Below are positions 28,001 to 38,300 of a stretch of 64,000 nt of DNA, piece by piece; within the stretch, counting starts at the first letter, position 1; the number at the start of each line of letters is the position of its first letter. The DNA is taken from positions 1 through 64,000 of the forward strand of contig OZ316896.1 in the NCBI GenBank assembly GCA_973895155.1. Direction: 5' to 3'. The DNA is from Marsupella aquatica. Lineage: Eukaryota; Marchantiophyta. The notes under the pieces were generated by a model. The model made no database searches and was not told the DNA's origin. It saw nothing but the letters and a program-made list of their open reading frames with translations. The position numbers and the translations under genes are program-made.

Positions 28001-29863
28001 CATCCTCACCCTCAACCCCCATGGAACCCCTCCCCCACCCTCACCCCCAGCTCGTTACACCCCCAATGCTCAATTAGGGTTGCACACGCCCCCATGTGCA
28101 CGCACCCCCAAAATTGGGGGCCACCCTCACCCTCAACCCCCATGGAACCCCTCCCCCACCCTCACCCCCAGCTCGTTACACCCCCAATGCTACAGTAGGG
28201 TTGGAGAGGCCCCCATGTGCACGCACCCCCAAAACTGGGGGCCATCCTCACCCTCAACCCCCATGGAACCCCTCCCCCACCCTCACCCCCAGCTCGTTAC
28301 ACCCCCAATGCTCAATTAGGGTTGCACACGCCCCCATGTGCACGCACCCCCAAAATTGGGGGCCACCCTCACCCTCAACCCCCATGGAACCCCTCCCCCA
28401 CCCTCACCCCCAGCTCGTTACACCCCCAATGCTACATTAGGGTTGCACACGCCCCCATGTGCACGCACCCCCAAAACTGGGGGCCACCCTCACCCTCAAC
28501 CCCCATGGAACCCCTCCCCCTCCCTCACCCCCAGCTCGTTACACCCCCAATGCTCAATTAGGGTTGCACACGCCCCCATGTGCACGCACCCCCAAAACTG
28601 GGGGCCATCCTCACCCTCAACCCCCATGGAACCCCTCCCCCACCCTCACCCCCAGCTCGTTACACCCCCAATGCTACAGTAGGGTTGAACAGGCCCCCAT
28701 GTGCACGCACCCCCAAAACTGGGGGCCATCCTCACCCTCAACCCCCATGGAACCCCTCCCCCACCCTCACCCCCAGCTCGTTACACCCCCAATGCTACAG
28801 TAGGGTTGCACAGGCCCCCATGTGCACGCACCCCCAAAACTGGGGGCCATCCTCACCCTCAACCCCCATGGAACCCCTCCCCCACCCTCACCCCCAGCTC
28901 GTTACACCCCCAATGCTACAGTAGGGTTGCACACGCCCCCATGTGCACGCACCCCCAAAACTGGGGGCCACCCTCACCCTCAACCCCCATGGAACCCCTC
29001 CCCCACCCTCACCCCCTGCTCGTTACACCCCCAATGCTACAGTAGGGTTGCACACGCCCCCATGTGCACGCACCCCCAAAATTGGGGGCCACCCTCACCC
29101 TCAACCCCCATGGAACCCCTCCCCCACCCTCACCCCCAGCTCGTTACACCCCCAATGCTACAGTAGGGTTGGAGAGGCCCCCATGTGCACGCACCCCCAA
29201 AACTGGGGGCCATCCTCACCCTCAACCCCCATGGAACCCCTCCCCCACCCTCACCCCCAGCTCGTTACACCCCCAATGCTCAATTAGGGTTGCACACGCC
29301 CCCATGTGCACGCACCCCCAAAATTGGGGGCCATCCTCACCCTCAACCCCCATGGAACCCCTCCCCCACCCTCACCCCCAGCTCGTTACACCCCCAATGC
29401 TACAGTAGGGTTGCACACGCCCCCATGTGCACGCACCCCCAAAACTGGGGGCCACCCTCACCCTCAACCCCCATGGAACCCCTCCCCCACCCTCACCCCC
29501 TGCTCGTTACACCCCCAATGCTACAGTAGGGTTGCACACGCCCCCATGTGCACGCACCCCCAAAACTGGGGGCCACCCTCACCCTCAACCCCCATGGAAC
29601 CCCTCCCCCACCCTCACCCCCAGCTCGTTACACCCCCAATGCTCAATTAGGGTTGCACACGCCCCCATGTGCACGCACCCCCAAAACTGGGGGCCACCCT
29701 CACCCTCAACCCCCATGGAACCCCTCCCCCACCCTCACCCCCAGCTCGTTACACCCCCAAAAGCTACAGTAGGGTGGCACTCGCCCCCTGGTACACGCAC
29801 CCCGAAAATTGCGGGGTACCCCCACCCCTAGCCCCTCCAAAATGCGCACACAACAAACTGGGG
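25058..29863. repeat. HOR copy 10 (4,806 bp, about 36 monomers, lacks 29-bp tag)
   Basis: 4806 minus 2415 equals 20x121 minus 29, and reading 25508-25560 confirms that the head-proximal partial duplication is absent. The block from about 27580 to 29860 repeats the variant order of the end of copy 9 (22780-25057), so a long segment was shared between neighbouring HORs. Confidence 0.8.
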
Positions 29864-30381
29864 GTCAAACTCACCCCCAATATTCAATAATCATACCAGT
29901 ACTTAAAAAACTGGTATGCCACATGTGAAAACTGGGGATGACACTCTAAACCCTAAACCCTAAACCCTAAACCCTAACCCCTAAACCCTAAACCCTAAAC
30001 CCTAAACCCTAAACCCCCTGCTCGTTACACCCCCAATGCTACAGTAGGGTTGCACACGCCCCCATGTGCACGCACCCCCAAAACTGGGGGCCACCCTCAC
30101 CCTCAACCCCCATGGAACCCCTCCCCCACCCTCACCCCCAGCTCGTTACACCCCCAATGCTCAATTAGGGTTGCACACGCCCCCATGTGCACGCACCCCC
30201 AAAACTGGGGGCCACCCTCACCCTCAACCCCCATGGAACCCCTCCCCCACCCTCACCCCCAGCTCGTTACACCCCCAAAAGCTACAGTAGGGTGGCACTC
30301 GCCCCCTGGTACACGCACCCCGAAAATTGCGGGGTACCCCCACCCCTAGCCCCTCCAAAATGCGCACACAACAAACTGGGG
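29864..30381. repeat. HOR copy 11 (518 bp, truncated, telomere-fused)
   Basis: The head begins normally (29864-29945) but after ACACTCTAAACCC it runs into an expanded CCCTAAA tract (29946-30016). This joins within a monomer at CCCCCTGCTCGTTACAC, followed by two regular monomers and the terminal degenerate monomer. About 250 bp of the head and most monomers are missing. Confidence 0.9.
29946..30016. repeat. Expanded telomeric tract at a head/monomer junction
   Basis: About ten consecutive CCCTAAA units with one CCCTAACC variant. Unlike the heads of copies 1-10 it lacks the CCATAAA and ACGCTAA substitutions, so it is a more uniform tract than the embedded seeds. The right border is CCCTAAACCCCCTGCTCG, with a short C-run shared with the monomer. 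Confidence 0.9.
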
Positions 30382-30463
30382 GTCAAACTCACCCCCAATA
30401 TTCAATAATCATACCAGTACTTAAAAAACTGGTATGCCACATGTGAAAACTGGGGATGACACT
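30382..30463. repeat. Last partial HOR head
   Basis: The first 82 bp of the head, including the 9-bp-arm hairpin, are present and then pass into a long degenerate telomeric tract. The rest of the head and all monomers are absent; this is the inner border of the array. Confidence 0.85.
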
Positions 30464-30574
30464 CTAAACCCTAAACCCTAAACCCTCAACCCTAAACCCT
30501 AAACCCTCAACCCTAAACCCTCAACCCTAAACCCTAAACCCTCAACCCTAAACCCTCAACCCTAAACCCTAAAC
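30464..30574. repeat. Degenerate telomeric tract (CCCTAAA with CCCTCAA)
   Basis: About sixteen heptamers, mixing CCCTAAA with CCCTCAA. The variant heptamers alternate in a pattern, suggesting local duplication of an older telomeric tract rather than fresh telomerase addition. Confidence 0.9.
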
Positions 30575-31718
30575 TCCAACCTCCTAATCCCAACCCTAAC
30601 ACACACCTCTCCCAAAACACTCCTCTCAACCTCCCTATCCCACCCCCAACACACAACTCCCTCAACCCCCCACACTCTCAACCTCCTAAACCCAACTCAA
30701 CACACACCTCCCCAACCCCCCACACTCTCAACCTTCTAAACCCAACTCAACACACACCTCCCCCAAAACACTCCTCTCAACCTCCCCATCCCAACCCCAC
30801 AACTCCCTCAACCCCCCACACACCTCCCCAACCCCCCACACTCCAACCTCCTAATCCCAACTCAACACACACCTCTCCCAAAACACTCCTCTCAACCTCC
30901 CCATCCCACCCCCAACACACAACTCCCTAAACACCCCACACTCCAACCTCCTAATCCCAACTCAACACACACCTCTCCCAAAACACTCCTCTCAACCTCC
31001 CCATCCCACCCCCAACACACAACTCCCTCAACCCCCCACACTCTCAACCTCCTAAACCCAACTCAACACACACCTCCCCAACCCCCCACACTCTCAACCT
31101 TCTAAACCCAACTCAACACACACCTCCCCCAAAACACTCCTCTCAACCTCCCCATCCCAACCCCACAACTCCCTCAACCCCCCACACTTTCAACCTCCCC
31201 AACCCAACTCCAACACACAACTCCCTCAACCCCCCACCCCCCAAAACACTCCTCTCAACCTCCCCATCTCAACCCCAACACACAACTCCCTAAACACCCC
31301 ACACTCTCAACCTCCTAATCCCAACTCAACACACACCTCTCCCAAAACACTCCTCTCAACCTCCCCATCCCAACCCCACAACTCCCTCAACCCCCCACAC
31401 TTTCAACCTCCCCAACCCAACTCCAACACACAACTCCCTCAACCCCCCACCCCCCAAAACACTCCTCTCAACCTCCCCATCTCAACCCCAACACACAACT
31501 CCCTAAACACCCCACACTCTCAACCTCCTAATCCCAACTCAACACACACCTCTCCCAAAACACTCCTCTCAACCTCCCCATCCCAACCCCACAACTCCCT
31601 CAACCCCCCACACTTTCAACCTCCCCAACCCAACTCCAACACACAACTCCCTCAACCCCCCACCCCCCAAAACACTCCTCTCAACCTCCCCATCCCAACC
31701 CCAACACACAACTCCCTC
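30575..31718. repeat. G-free C/A/T minisatellite
   Basis: Mosaic of short blocks such as CTCAACCTCC, CCAACTCAACACACACCTC, CCAAAACACTCCTCTCAACC and ACAACTCCCTCAACCCCCC. Together with the preceding telomeric tract, no G occurs on the + strand from 30459 to 31718 (1,260 nt). The block 30653-30810 recurs almost exactly at 31020-31180. No coding potential; it probably derives from degenerated telomeric or subtelomeric repeats. Confidence 0.9.
31183..31718. repeat. 213-bp higher-order tandem repeat inside the G-free tract
   Basis: The landmark CACACTTTCAACCTCC occurs at 31183, 31396 and 31609, exactly 213 bp apart, with the intervening sequence matching on reading; the third copy is cut at 31719. 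Confidence 0.85.
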
Positions 31719-32335
31719 GACCGTGCACAGCATGTAGGAGACCATGCTCCGCGCTCCCTAAATACCCTGAAATGGCCTGAAGACGGGCCTCATTGCACGC
31801 GCTGTGCAGAGAAGATATATACAGGTTTGAACAATAATGTTGTGGGGAGTCCAAATGTTGAAACGTTGAGACCGTGCACTGCATGTAGGAGACCATGCAC
31901 CGCGCTCCCTAAATACCCTGAAATGGCCTGAAGACCGGCCTCATTGCACGTGCTGTGTAGAGATCGACTTGCTTTGTAATGTTGGTTCCTTTGTATTTTC
32001 ATGGCAGGACGGTCTTTTTCGGGCACTCGTGGCAAAAAGACCACGAAAAAGACCGCAAAGACCGGGCATTGCGATCACTGGGCTGCACGAAAATGTATAT
32101 ATAAAAAATACCCTGAAATGGCCTGAAGACCGGTCTCATTGCACGCGCTGTGCAAAGAAGATATGTACAGGCCTTATTGCATGCGCTGTGGAGAGAAGAT
32201 ATATACAGGCCTGAAGACCGGCCTCATTGCACGCGCTGTGCAGAGAAGATATGACATTGTACAGGCTCCCTAAATACCTTGAAATGGCCTGAAGACCGGG
32301 CTCATTGCACGCAGAGTGAGAGGAAGATATATACA
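31719..32335. repeat. Clustered copies of a dispersed repeat
   Basis: Five full or partial copies share the core CCCTGAAATGGCCTGAAGAC, then a CCGGCCTCATTGCACGCGCTG segment and a GCAGAGAAGATATATACAGG-like end (about 31721-31826, 31870-31963, 32105-32170, 32190-32255, 32262-32337). A further copy lies at 54009-54116. Open frames on either strand here are not conserved between copies, so I do not call genes. Confidence 0.75.
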
Positions 32336-32361
32336 GGGTTTAGGGTTTAGGGTTTAGGGTT
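32336..32361. repeat. Short TTTAGGG telomeric tract, opposite orientation
   Basis: Three and a half perfect TTTAGGG units on the + strand, directly after the last dispersed-repeat copy. All tracts to the left read CCCTAAA, so this one is inverted relative to them. Confidence 0.9.
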
Positions 32362-32496
32362 ATAACCCATACAAGAGTTAATATTAACCCAAATACAAAA
32401 TGGGAAACAAGTTCATAGTATTGGGTAGTTTAGGGGACAGGTTAGTAAAATGCTGTTTTTTTTAAAACTATCATGGCATAAGCTTGCAGCTGACCA

Positions 32497-32598
32497 GCTC
32501 ATGATCAGTGACAAACTGATGAGGTTCTCAACAATGACCACCCTCCCGCTCATGAACAGTGACAAACTGATGAGCTTCCCAACAATGACCACCCTCTA
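32497..32598. repeat. 51-bp tandem duplication
   Basis: Two copies (32497-32547 and 32548-32598), both starting GCTCATGA, containing CAGTGACAAACTGATGAG and ending AATGACCACCCTC, with a few substitutions. Confidence 0.85.
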
Positions 32599-32883
32599 CA
32601 ACCCGTAACAGGTCAGTTTTAGGACTGAAATGTAGAGAGTGTCATCCGTGTCAAATAATACGTTTGGCAAGGTCCATCCGGGTTGCTCAAATCTACATCA
32701 GCATTTCAGCATACTTGAAGGTCCATCCTGGCTTCAAGTTCTCACGGATCAGGTCCTTGCTTTTTAATTGACAAGCTGGAAAAGCATCTTCAATTCCACC
32801 CGTGACGGGTCTTTCACTTGCTTCATACAGCTTTCCCCATTAACTTTTTCGATGGGGTTGCCATGGGGATATCGCCCTCCTGC

Positions 32884-33180
32884 CTCGGGGGTCTCACTTC
32901 CACAAAAATGGCATATCACGTGCGACGAAGGATAGGGTCATTTTATTGGTTCTAAGGGAAGACTTAAGAATTTTTGTAGAAGAACACTAGGGTCTTTTAA
33001 ATTCAATTTTGAGACTTATAAGAACATTAGGGTCTTTTTAATCCAATTTTTAGAATATTTCAAGAATATTCCAACTTTATAGTGGTTAAAAAATAAAAAA
33101 AATTTCTTACATTTTAGGGGGTCCGAGGCCTAAAAACGTCGCAGGCGATGGGGAGGTCCCCATATAGTGAGACCCCCGAG
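32884..33180. repeat. Inverted repeat pair, possible non-autonomous transposon remnant
   Basis: CTCGGGGGTCTCACT (32884-32898) is the exact reverse complement of AGTGAGACCCCCGAG (33166-33180). Matching extends imperfectly outward (CCTCCTGC versus GCAGGAGG). The roughly 270-bp spacing fits a MITE-sized element, but I could not define target-site duplications. Confidence 0.4.
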
Positions 33181-35109
33181 CCTCCTGCAATCAATCTGCT
33201 CCTCAAATAATCCAAGACTCGTCAACTGTGAATGTACATCAGGAAATTAGGGTTCCTATTATTTTGCAATTAAACAATGATTTATAAACTCACGAAGGGT
33301 GCGATAAGAATACACTGTAAAATCATAAATGTTATCATGTTGACCTGGCATTACTAGATATTTGTGGGTGCCACAATGATTCATTGCTTTGTAATTTTCA
33401 CAAAATATTACATTAACAAATCATTGGGCTCATCGTGATGATTCATTGTCAAGTTATTCCACGTTTATTCTTGCATGATTCTACAATGAAATACATTGTT
33501 GGATCATTATATTTTCATTGTTAGATCAATGTTTGGTCAATATTGTATGGACAGTGTAACAATGTATTTTCAATACATTTGGTAATAAAAACCATTCTTC
33601 AATTAATAGACTTTCATTGACAGATCAATATGTGGTCAATGTAGTATAACAATGTAGTTTCAACCGTCCAAACATCAGGGATCAAATAGAATTTCATTGA
33701 CAATACATCAATAAACCAGCATCTCTTCTTCATCAATATAATGATAGGTATCTAATGTTGATAAGACAATGATAAATACCTTTATTTTCATTAACATGTC
33801 ATGGGTCATTGGTACTTATTATCTGTACATTATATTTTGGACACTCATATATCACTGGTTTTCCTTATCTTCTTTGCATAATCTCTAAGGTTTATGGATA
33901 ATTTATTTGAGGGTACGACTTGACATTTTATATCAATGTTTCAACATCTTTCATTTATCTTTACACCAATACATAGTCCTATATTCCATATTGAACTGAT
34001 CTAATGGAATTAGTTTGTCATTTCAATATAGTATACCATACTAAAATCCAACATTATTTCAATGTTATTGAGTATACAATTCTACATCACATTTAGGTTA
34101 GGGGTAGTACTACAATTGACATATGAATCACTTTCGAAAGACCTTTACAAAGAGGAGGAATATGTCATATATGTAACATTTCATTTTAAAGACAAAGACA
34201 ATAAAGAGTACATGATGCAAGAGGGTCAACTCATCCCTCTAACTACATTGAGTCTCTTCATATAGCCACTATAATAGTCTGCTATTACTCAATACTCACA
34301 TTCAATTAGGACAAGACTCATTATCCTAAATCTCACCCTAAATCACAATCCCAATCCTATTGATGTCCCTTCTCTATCCTTTTACTTTCTCCTCCATCTT
34401 ACTCATGCACTTGTGATGGAGATGCATTTGTGATGCCTCCATCACTCTGCCCTCCATAGCCAACTCAAGCTGCAATTACAAATGTTCAGAATGATTAGAA
34501 TCCATTATATGTGCAAGAAAAACCTTATTTAGAGATGTACTAAACCTTAAATCTGTAATAAACAAACTAAACATCAAACTTGTGAAAAAATAAATTGTAA
34601 AATTACAATATATCAGCAGACTTGAGCCCGCCATAAAGTCTACGATAATGTATATTCACAAGCACCACAGAAAACCCTTGTTCCTGGTGCTATTTCAGGA
34701 CTGCTATTACTAGCAAAATTGCTCACCACATCTTAACGCCAAGATTCAACGAACCTACAGCGAAAGCACTGAAACACCTAAGTTACCTCACTCTCTAGTT
34801 GACCAAGATGTGCTTCCATATTCTTTAACTTTAACTGTGCAAGCGCTGTAACTACTTGCCCCTCGAGAACCATTTTCTCGTGCCCTGCAGCTTCCCTCTC
34901 CATGAGCAGCCTCTCTCTTGCTCCTTCTTGTTCCTGTGAAGAGAACCAGTTAACAGATTTGTTTAAGAGACATCCTAGCCAGCTGGAAACGAATCATTTC
35001 TCAATAATTTGATTAGCATGAACTCCGAACAGTCCGATATAAACTTAGCAAAGGGATAGAAGTGACTTTGAAGTACCTTAAGATCCTTCGATGCAGCTGT
35101 CATTTCCTT

Positions 35110-35398
35110 TTTGTTAATTGTGCAAAGTATCATGCGCTTCTAAGTGTTAATACATGATTGTACCAGACATGTATCTGAGTCCACTCCCCGGATATCACAC
35201 CTTATTATCCGGGTGTCTATTGTGATGATTCACTAGTTCGTAGTATGTACGCTATTAGCCTTTACCGTAGATCTTTAGGTCTTTGTCTTCTACCCTTTGA
35301 TGTATCTTGATCGATTGTCACTCAGCGGGTATATATGTGGGACCCCCGTTTCCCTTAAGCATTCATTCATAGAATCAAGATTCGAATTGTCTTTACAA
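35110..35398. other. 289-nt interruption within an SMC2 exon
   Basis: The coding match stops after ...SIKSMK (35399) and resumes with KEMTAASKDLK (35109), where other plant SMC2 proteins are continuous. The ends TTGTTAA (from 35111) and TTTACAA (to 35398) are roughly inverted, and TTT lies on both sides (35108-35110, 35399-35401). This could be a small transposon insertion, or an extra intron with poor borders. I cannot decide between them. Confidence 0.45.
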
Positions 35399-38300
35399 TT
35401 TCATGGATTTGATACTCTTCTCTACGTCTTTCAATCGAGTTTCTCGGTCCCGACCACGCTCGTTAATTGCTCGCTCCAGGTCGGAGGCTTTCTTTATGCA
35501 TTCATTGTGATGGTTCTCCTTGTTGGCTAGGTCCTTCTTTTCTGCGTCCAGCTCGGCCTCCATTGTTCAGATCGACTCACTTAGCTGACATCGCGCAGGT
35601 ATTTGATGTCAAGCTAACAAGGACCCGACTAAACACTTTGCTACTCACGACGACTGCACTCTTCGAAAATCCCAAGAATCTTGACTGTAAACATGAGAAA
35701 GAGCGCTACTATTGAAACAACAATTTGCGCTCGTAAACTTAAGCCCAGCAGTATATCTAACTCGTACGGGTAGCCATACACGAGGGGCTGAAGTCGCTTA
35801 TACTGTCAAAGCTCTGATGCCAAGACAGTAGACCGTAAAAACCTAAGAAGGACATCCTCCCTCATTTTCCTCACAACAAAGTGATTCTCAGACACGTTGA
35901 ATTGTCACTGATGAAACATGTTTGGAACCGAGAAATTGCAACAAACCTTGTGATGTTCGCTCTACTCAGCCCTGGTTTCATACAGAGAGAGATCATATGA
36001 CTTCAGTTCCAATTGTGACTTTAAGTGGGCATATTTCTTCTGCATGGGTGCCAACTTCTCAATCTGCAGCATTCGCATGTACAAATTAAGGACAACTGGA
36101 GGTCGTCGTACATTGGATCAAAAATCTTCACGACCACCAGATGTAGCTATAAGAACCCAGTCTCAACGGGGATGGACCTGGTATAAACAGATCCTGTTGC
36201 ACATAGTTCTACTGCGTCATGTATAAACTCGACGTCATGTCCAAATCAAACATAAAAGCCTTACCTCTTTCTCGATCTTTGAAAGTGCCTGAACATGCTC
36301 TGCCAAGCTGCCCTCCGCCTCTGCTAGTGCATGAAGTTGCATCAGGAGTTCCCCACCATTCCTGGAAGGAAACATTAAATGAAATACTTGCACTGCGACT
36401 TCTGCAGGACATCTAGACTTACAGCGACACTATGCTTCTACGTTACTCTAAGCAGAGACGGTACGCATGAGGAAAATCTGCCCAGCGTTTGAAACCTGTA
36501 TAGCTCAATTTCTTTACTTCGGATGAGCTGATCGCAACAATAGCTCCATTCCACAACTCGGACGTTCGTACAAAGTGAATTAGCTCAGAAACGGACCTGC
36601 GCGAACCACCGGTAAGAAGACCACGAGGTTCAAAAACATCCCCCTGCAGGGTCACCCACTTAGTATTGACGTCCTTGTGGGAAAGCCACCTACACCAGCC
36701 GATACTTGAGCGAAAATCTGCTGAGTTTACTTCGAATATAATCATTTTACTCCAAGGCTAGCATGAATATAAAGTCAACTACTGGTAGGGGTTTTAGTAT
36801 TCAAGAAGTCTGCACTAATGAAAAGGGTCAACTTTATCATAAGGATCTACAATTTCAAAATAATATGCAATTGCTGAAATTCACCTGTTTGGCCGTTTCA
36901 GTATCATTACAGACAAACGCTCCACCGAAAACGAAAGCCATAGTCGCCTGCATTATGACATCACTATATCAGAATGTTCTTTACTCCAAACGTTAGACAG
37001 ACGTCAATAGAATTGTTAATACGTAGTACCTTTGAATCGTCTACTTGGAGACTAACTATATTTGCATACGCTAAAGCAGGAGAAGCTGATCTCTAAATAC
37101 GACAGGAAGCTACATTTAACTTACTTGAAGCTCGTCAGGGTAGCCAACGAGGGACAGTGCTGGTTTTGCCCTGGCAGGACCCACCGTACCTGTACGAGAC
37201 AAAAGCTGCTCAGACTGTACATCTTAAGGCCATCATAGCGAAATTTCGAGTTGGACTAAGCGAAGCACTGAGTCACACACACCAGATCTGATTGCTCAAT
37301 ATGTGAAAGATCCAGCGGCTAAATTTAAGGAACAAGACATTTGCAATGCAACATTGTCAGGGACCATCTTCAAACGTAGCACCCCTTCGAAAGAATCAAA
37401 CAAAAGAGTGAAGCATTCATTCTGAGGATACGAATAGTTTGCAGTTCCCACCTAAAGATCATTTTCTCAACCCCTTTATATCTCACACAACCAACCATGA
37501 ATTCCGGCATCTGCTGAAGATAAATAACTATTACGATTCGAATAAATCTTTCCAATCTAAGAAGAGAGCACTGAAAGCGATGCAAGATGGGAACCTTTCT
37601 TTAGCGAGAACATACGTCAGAAAATAAATCATACCAGCTTGGCCGCTGCCGCCTGAGTTCTCGAAGAGATGGGGTTGGCTTGAATCTTGTTGAGAGGAAT
37701 GATGGTAATCCTTCGGCGCAGCCCACCTTTCTCTAGGAGCAGTTTAGCAGTTTGCTCAGTGTCCACTACAATATTATAAAATTTACTTCCTGTAATAACC
37801 TGTTCGCAAGATTTGTACTACCATTTCAGGCTCCTGATAGTGTCTCAAAGTTAAAATGTGAAGCCACACCATAGCAGTTTCATACAAAGAAATACAATAT
37901 GAATTCAACAACAAACATGGGAGTTGGGGATCACACACCTCAAGGGCAGTCATAGTAGAGGCATCATTCACCTGCACAAGGCGTGGTACTGGTCCTTTAA
38001 CCCGTGACTTCTCGAATCCCCTCTCAGGGTCATTGTATGAGAATTGAAGGCCCGAAAGTTCCCCCGTAAGATTGCTAACCTAAGTTGTCTTGAGTCCCTT
38101 TACCGTTTCAGCCTCGGTTCTCCGGCTCTGGAGTGCAATGTTCACGTCAATGTTTGTTAGGTTGTCGAGAATCGTCCAAGAGAACAGCAGCCTTCATTAA
38201 AGCTGAGAATGACTGCAATTCCAATTCGTGACTTGTTATTGCACCGTGTTCAGATAAGGGCAAAACAACAGGTTGACGAAGGACATAGAATACAACATAA

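Larger units (their letters stand above)
1..30381. repeat. Telomere-associated higher-order satellite array (121-bp monomer)
   Basis: The whole interval is built from a 121-bp monomer with the fixed order: ATGTGCACGCACCCCCA, a short A-rich loop, TGGGGGCC, C-rich block, CCATGGAACCCC, long C-rich block, AGCTCGTTACACCCCCAATGCT, then a variable CAATTAGGG or ACAGTAGGG segment and GCACACGCC or GCACAGGCC. Eleven HORs each start with GTCAAACTCACCCCC. Their lengths are 2415, 2202, 2415, 2081, 3502, 2416, 2415, 2415, 5196, 4806 and 518 bp. Length differences are whole numbers of 121 bp after allowing for a 29-bp partial duplication and a few 1-bp indels. I estimate 209 regular monomers plus one degenerate terminal monomer per HOR. 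CCCTAAA reads on the + strand, which fits a chromosome end lying to the left. It is non-coding: the Pro/His-rich open frames follow from 121 not being divisible by 3 and from stops occurring once per monomer. Confidence 0.95.
32362..34786. other. Intergenic DNA, no gene recognised
   Basis: No convincing coding sequence. It holds a 51-bp tandem duplication, an inverted-repeat pair (separate entries), and from about 33370 to 33800 an AT-rich stretch with loosely repeated (T)CATTG, GATCAAT and GGTCAAT words. A short open frame at 34062-34265 has no recognisable features. Confidence 0.6.

Noticed and set aside
1-30381. CRISPR-like array (regular repeats with short variable parts)
   Set aside because: Units are contiguous 121-bp satellite monomers with no spacers of independent sequence, in plant DNA.
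358-30408. Hundreds of 73-211-residue Pro/His-rich ORFs on the + strand
   Set aside because: They repeat every 121 bp in overlapping frames and follow purely from the satellite sequence; no start context, conservation or domain supports translation.
31681-32214. Small ORFs in the dispersed-repeat cluster (both strands)
   Set aside because: They are not conserved between neighbouring copies of the same repeat.
30464-32361. Fused-chromosome (head-to-head telomere) junction
   Set aside because: A fusion should read TTTAGGG then CCCTAAA on one strand; here the order is the reverse, with unrelated repeats between.
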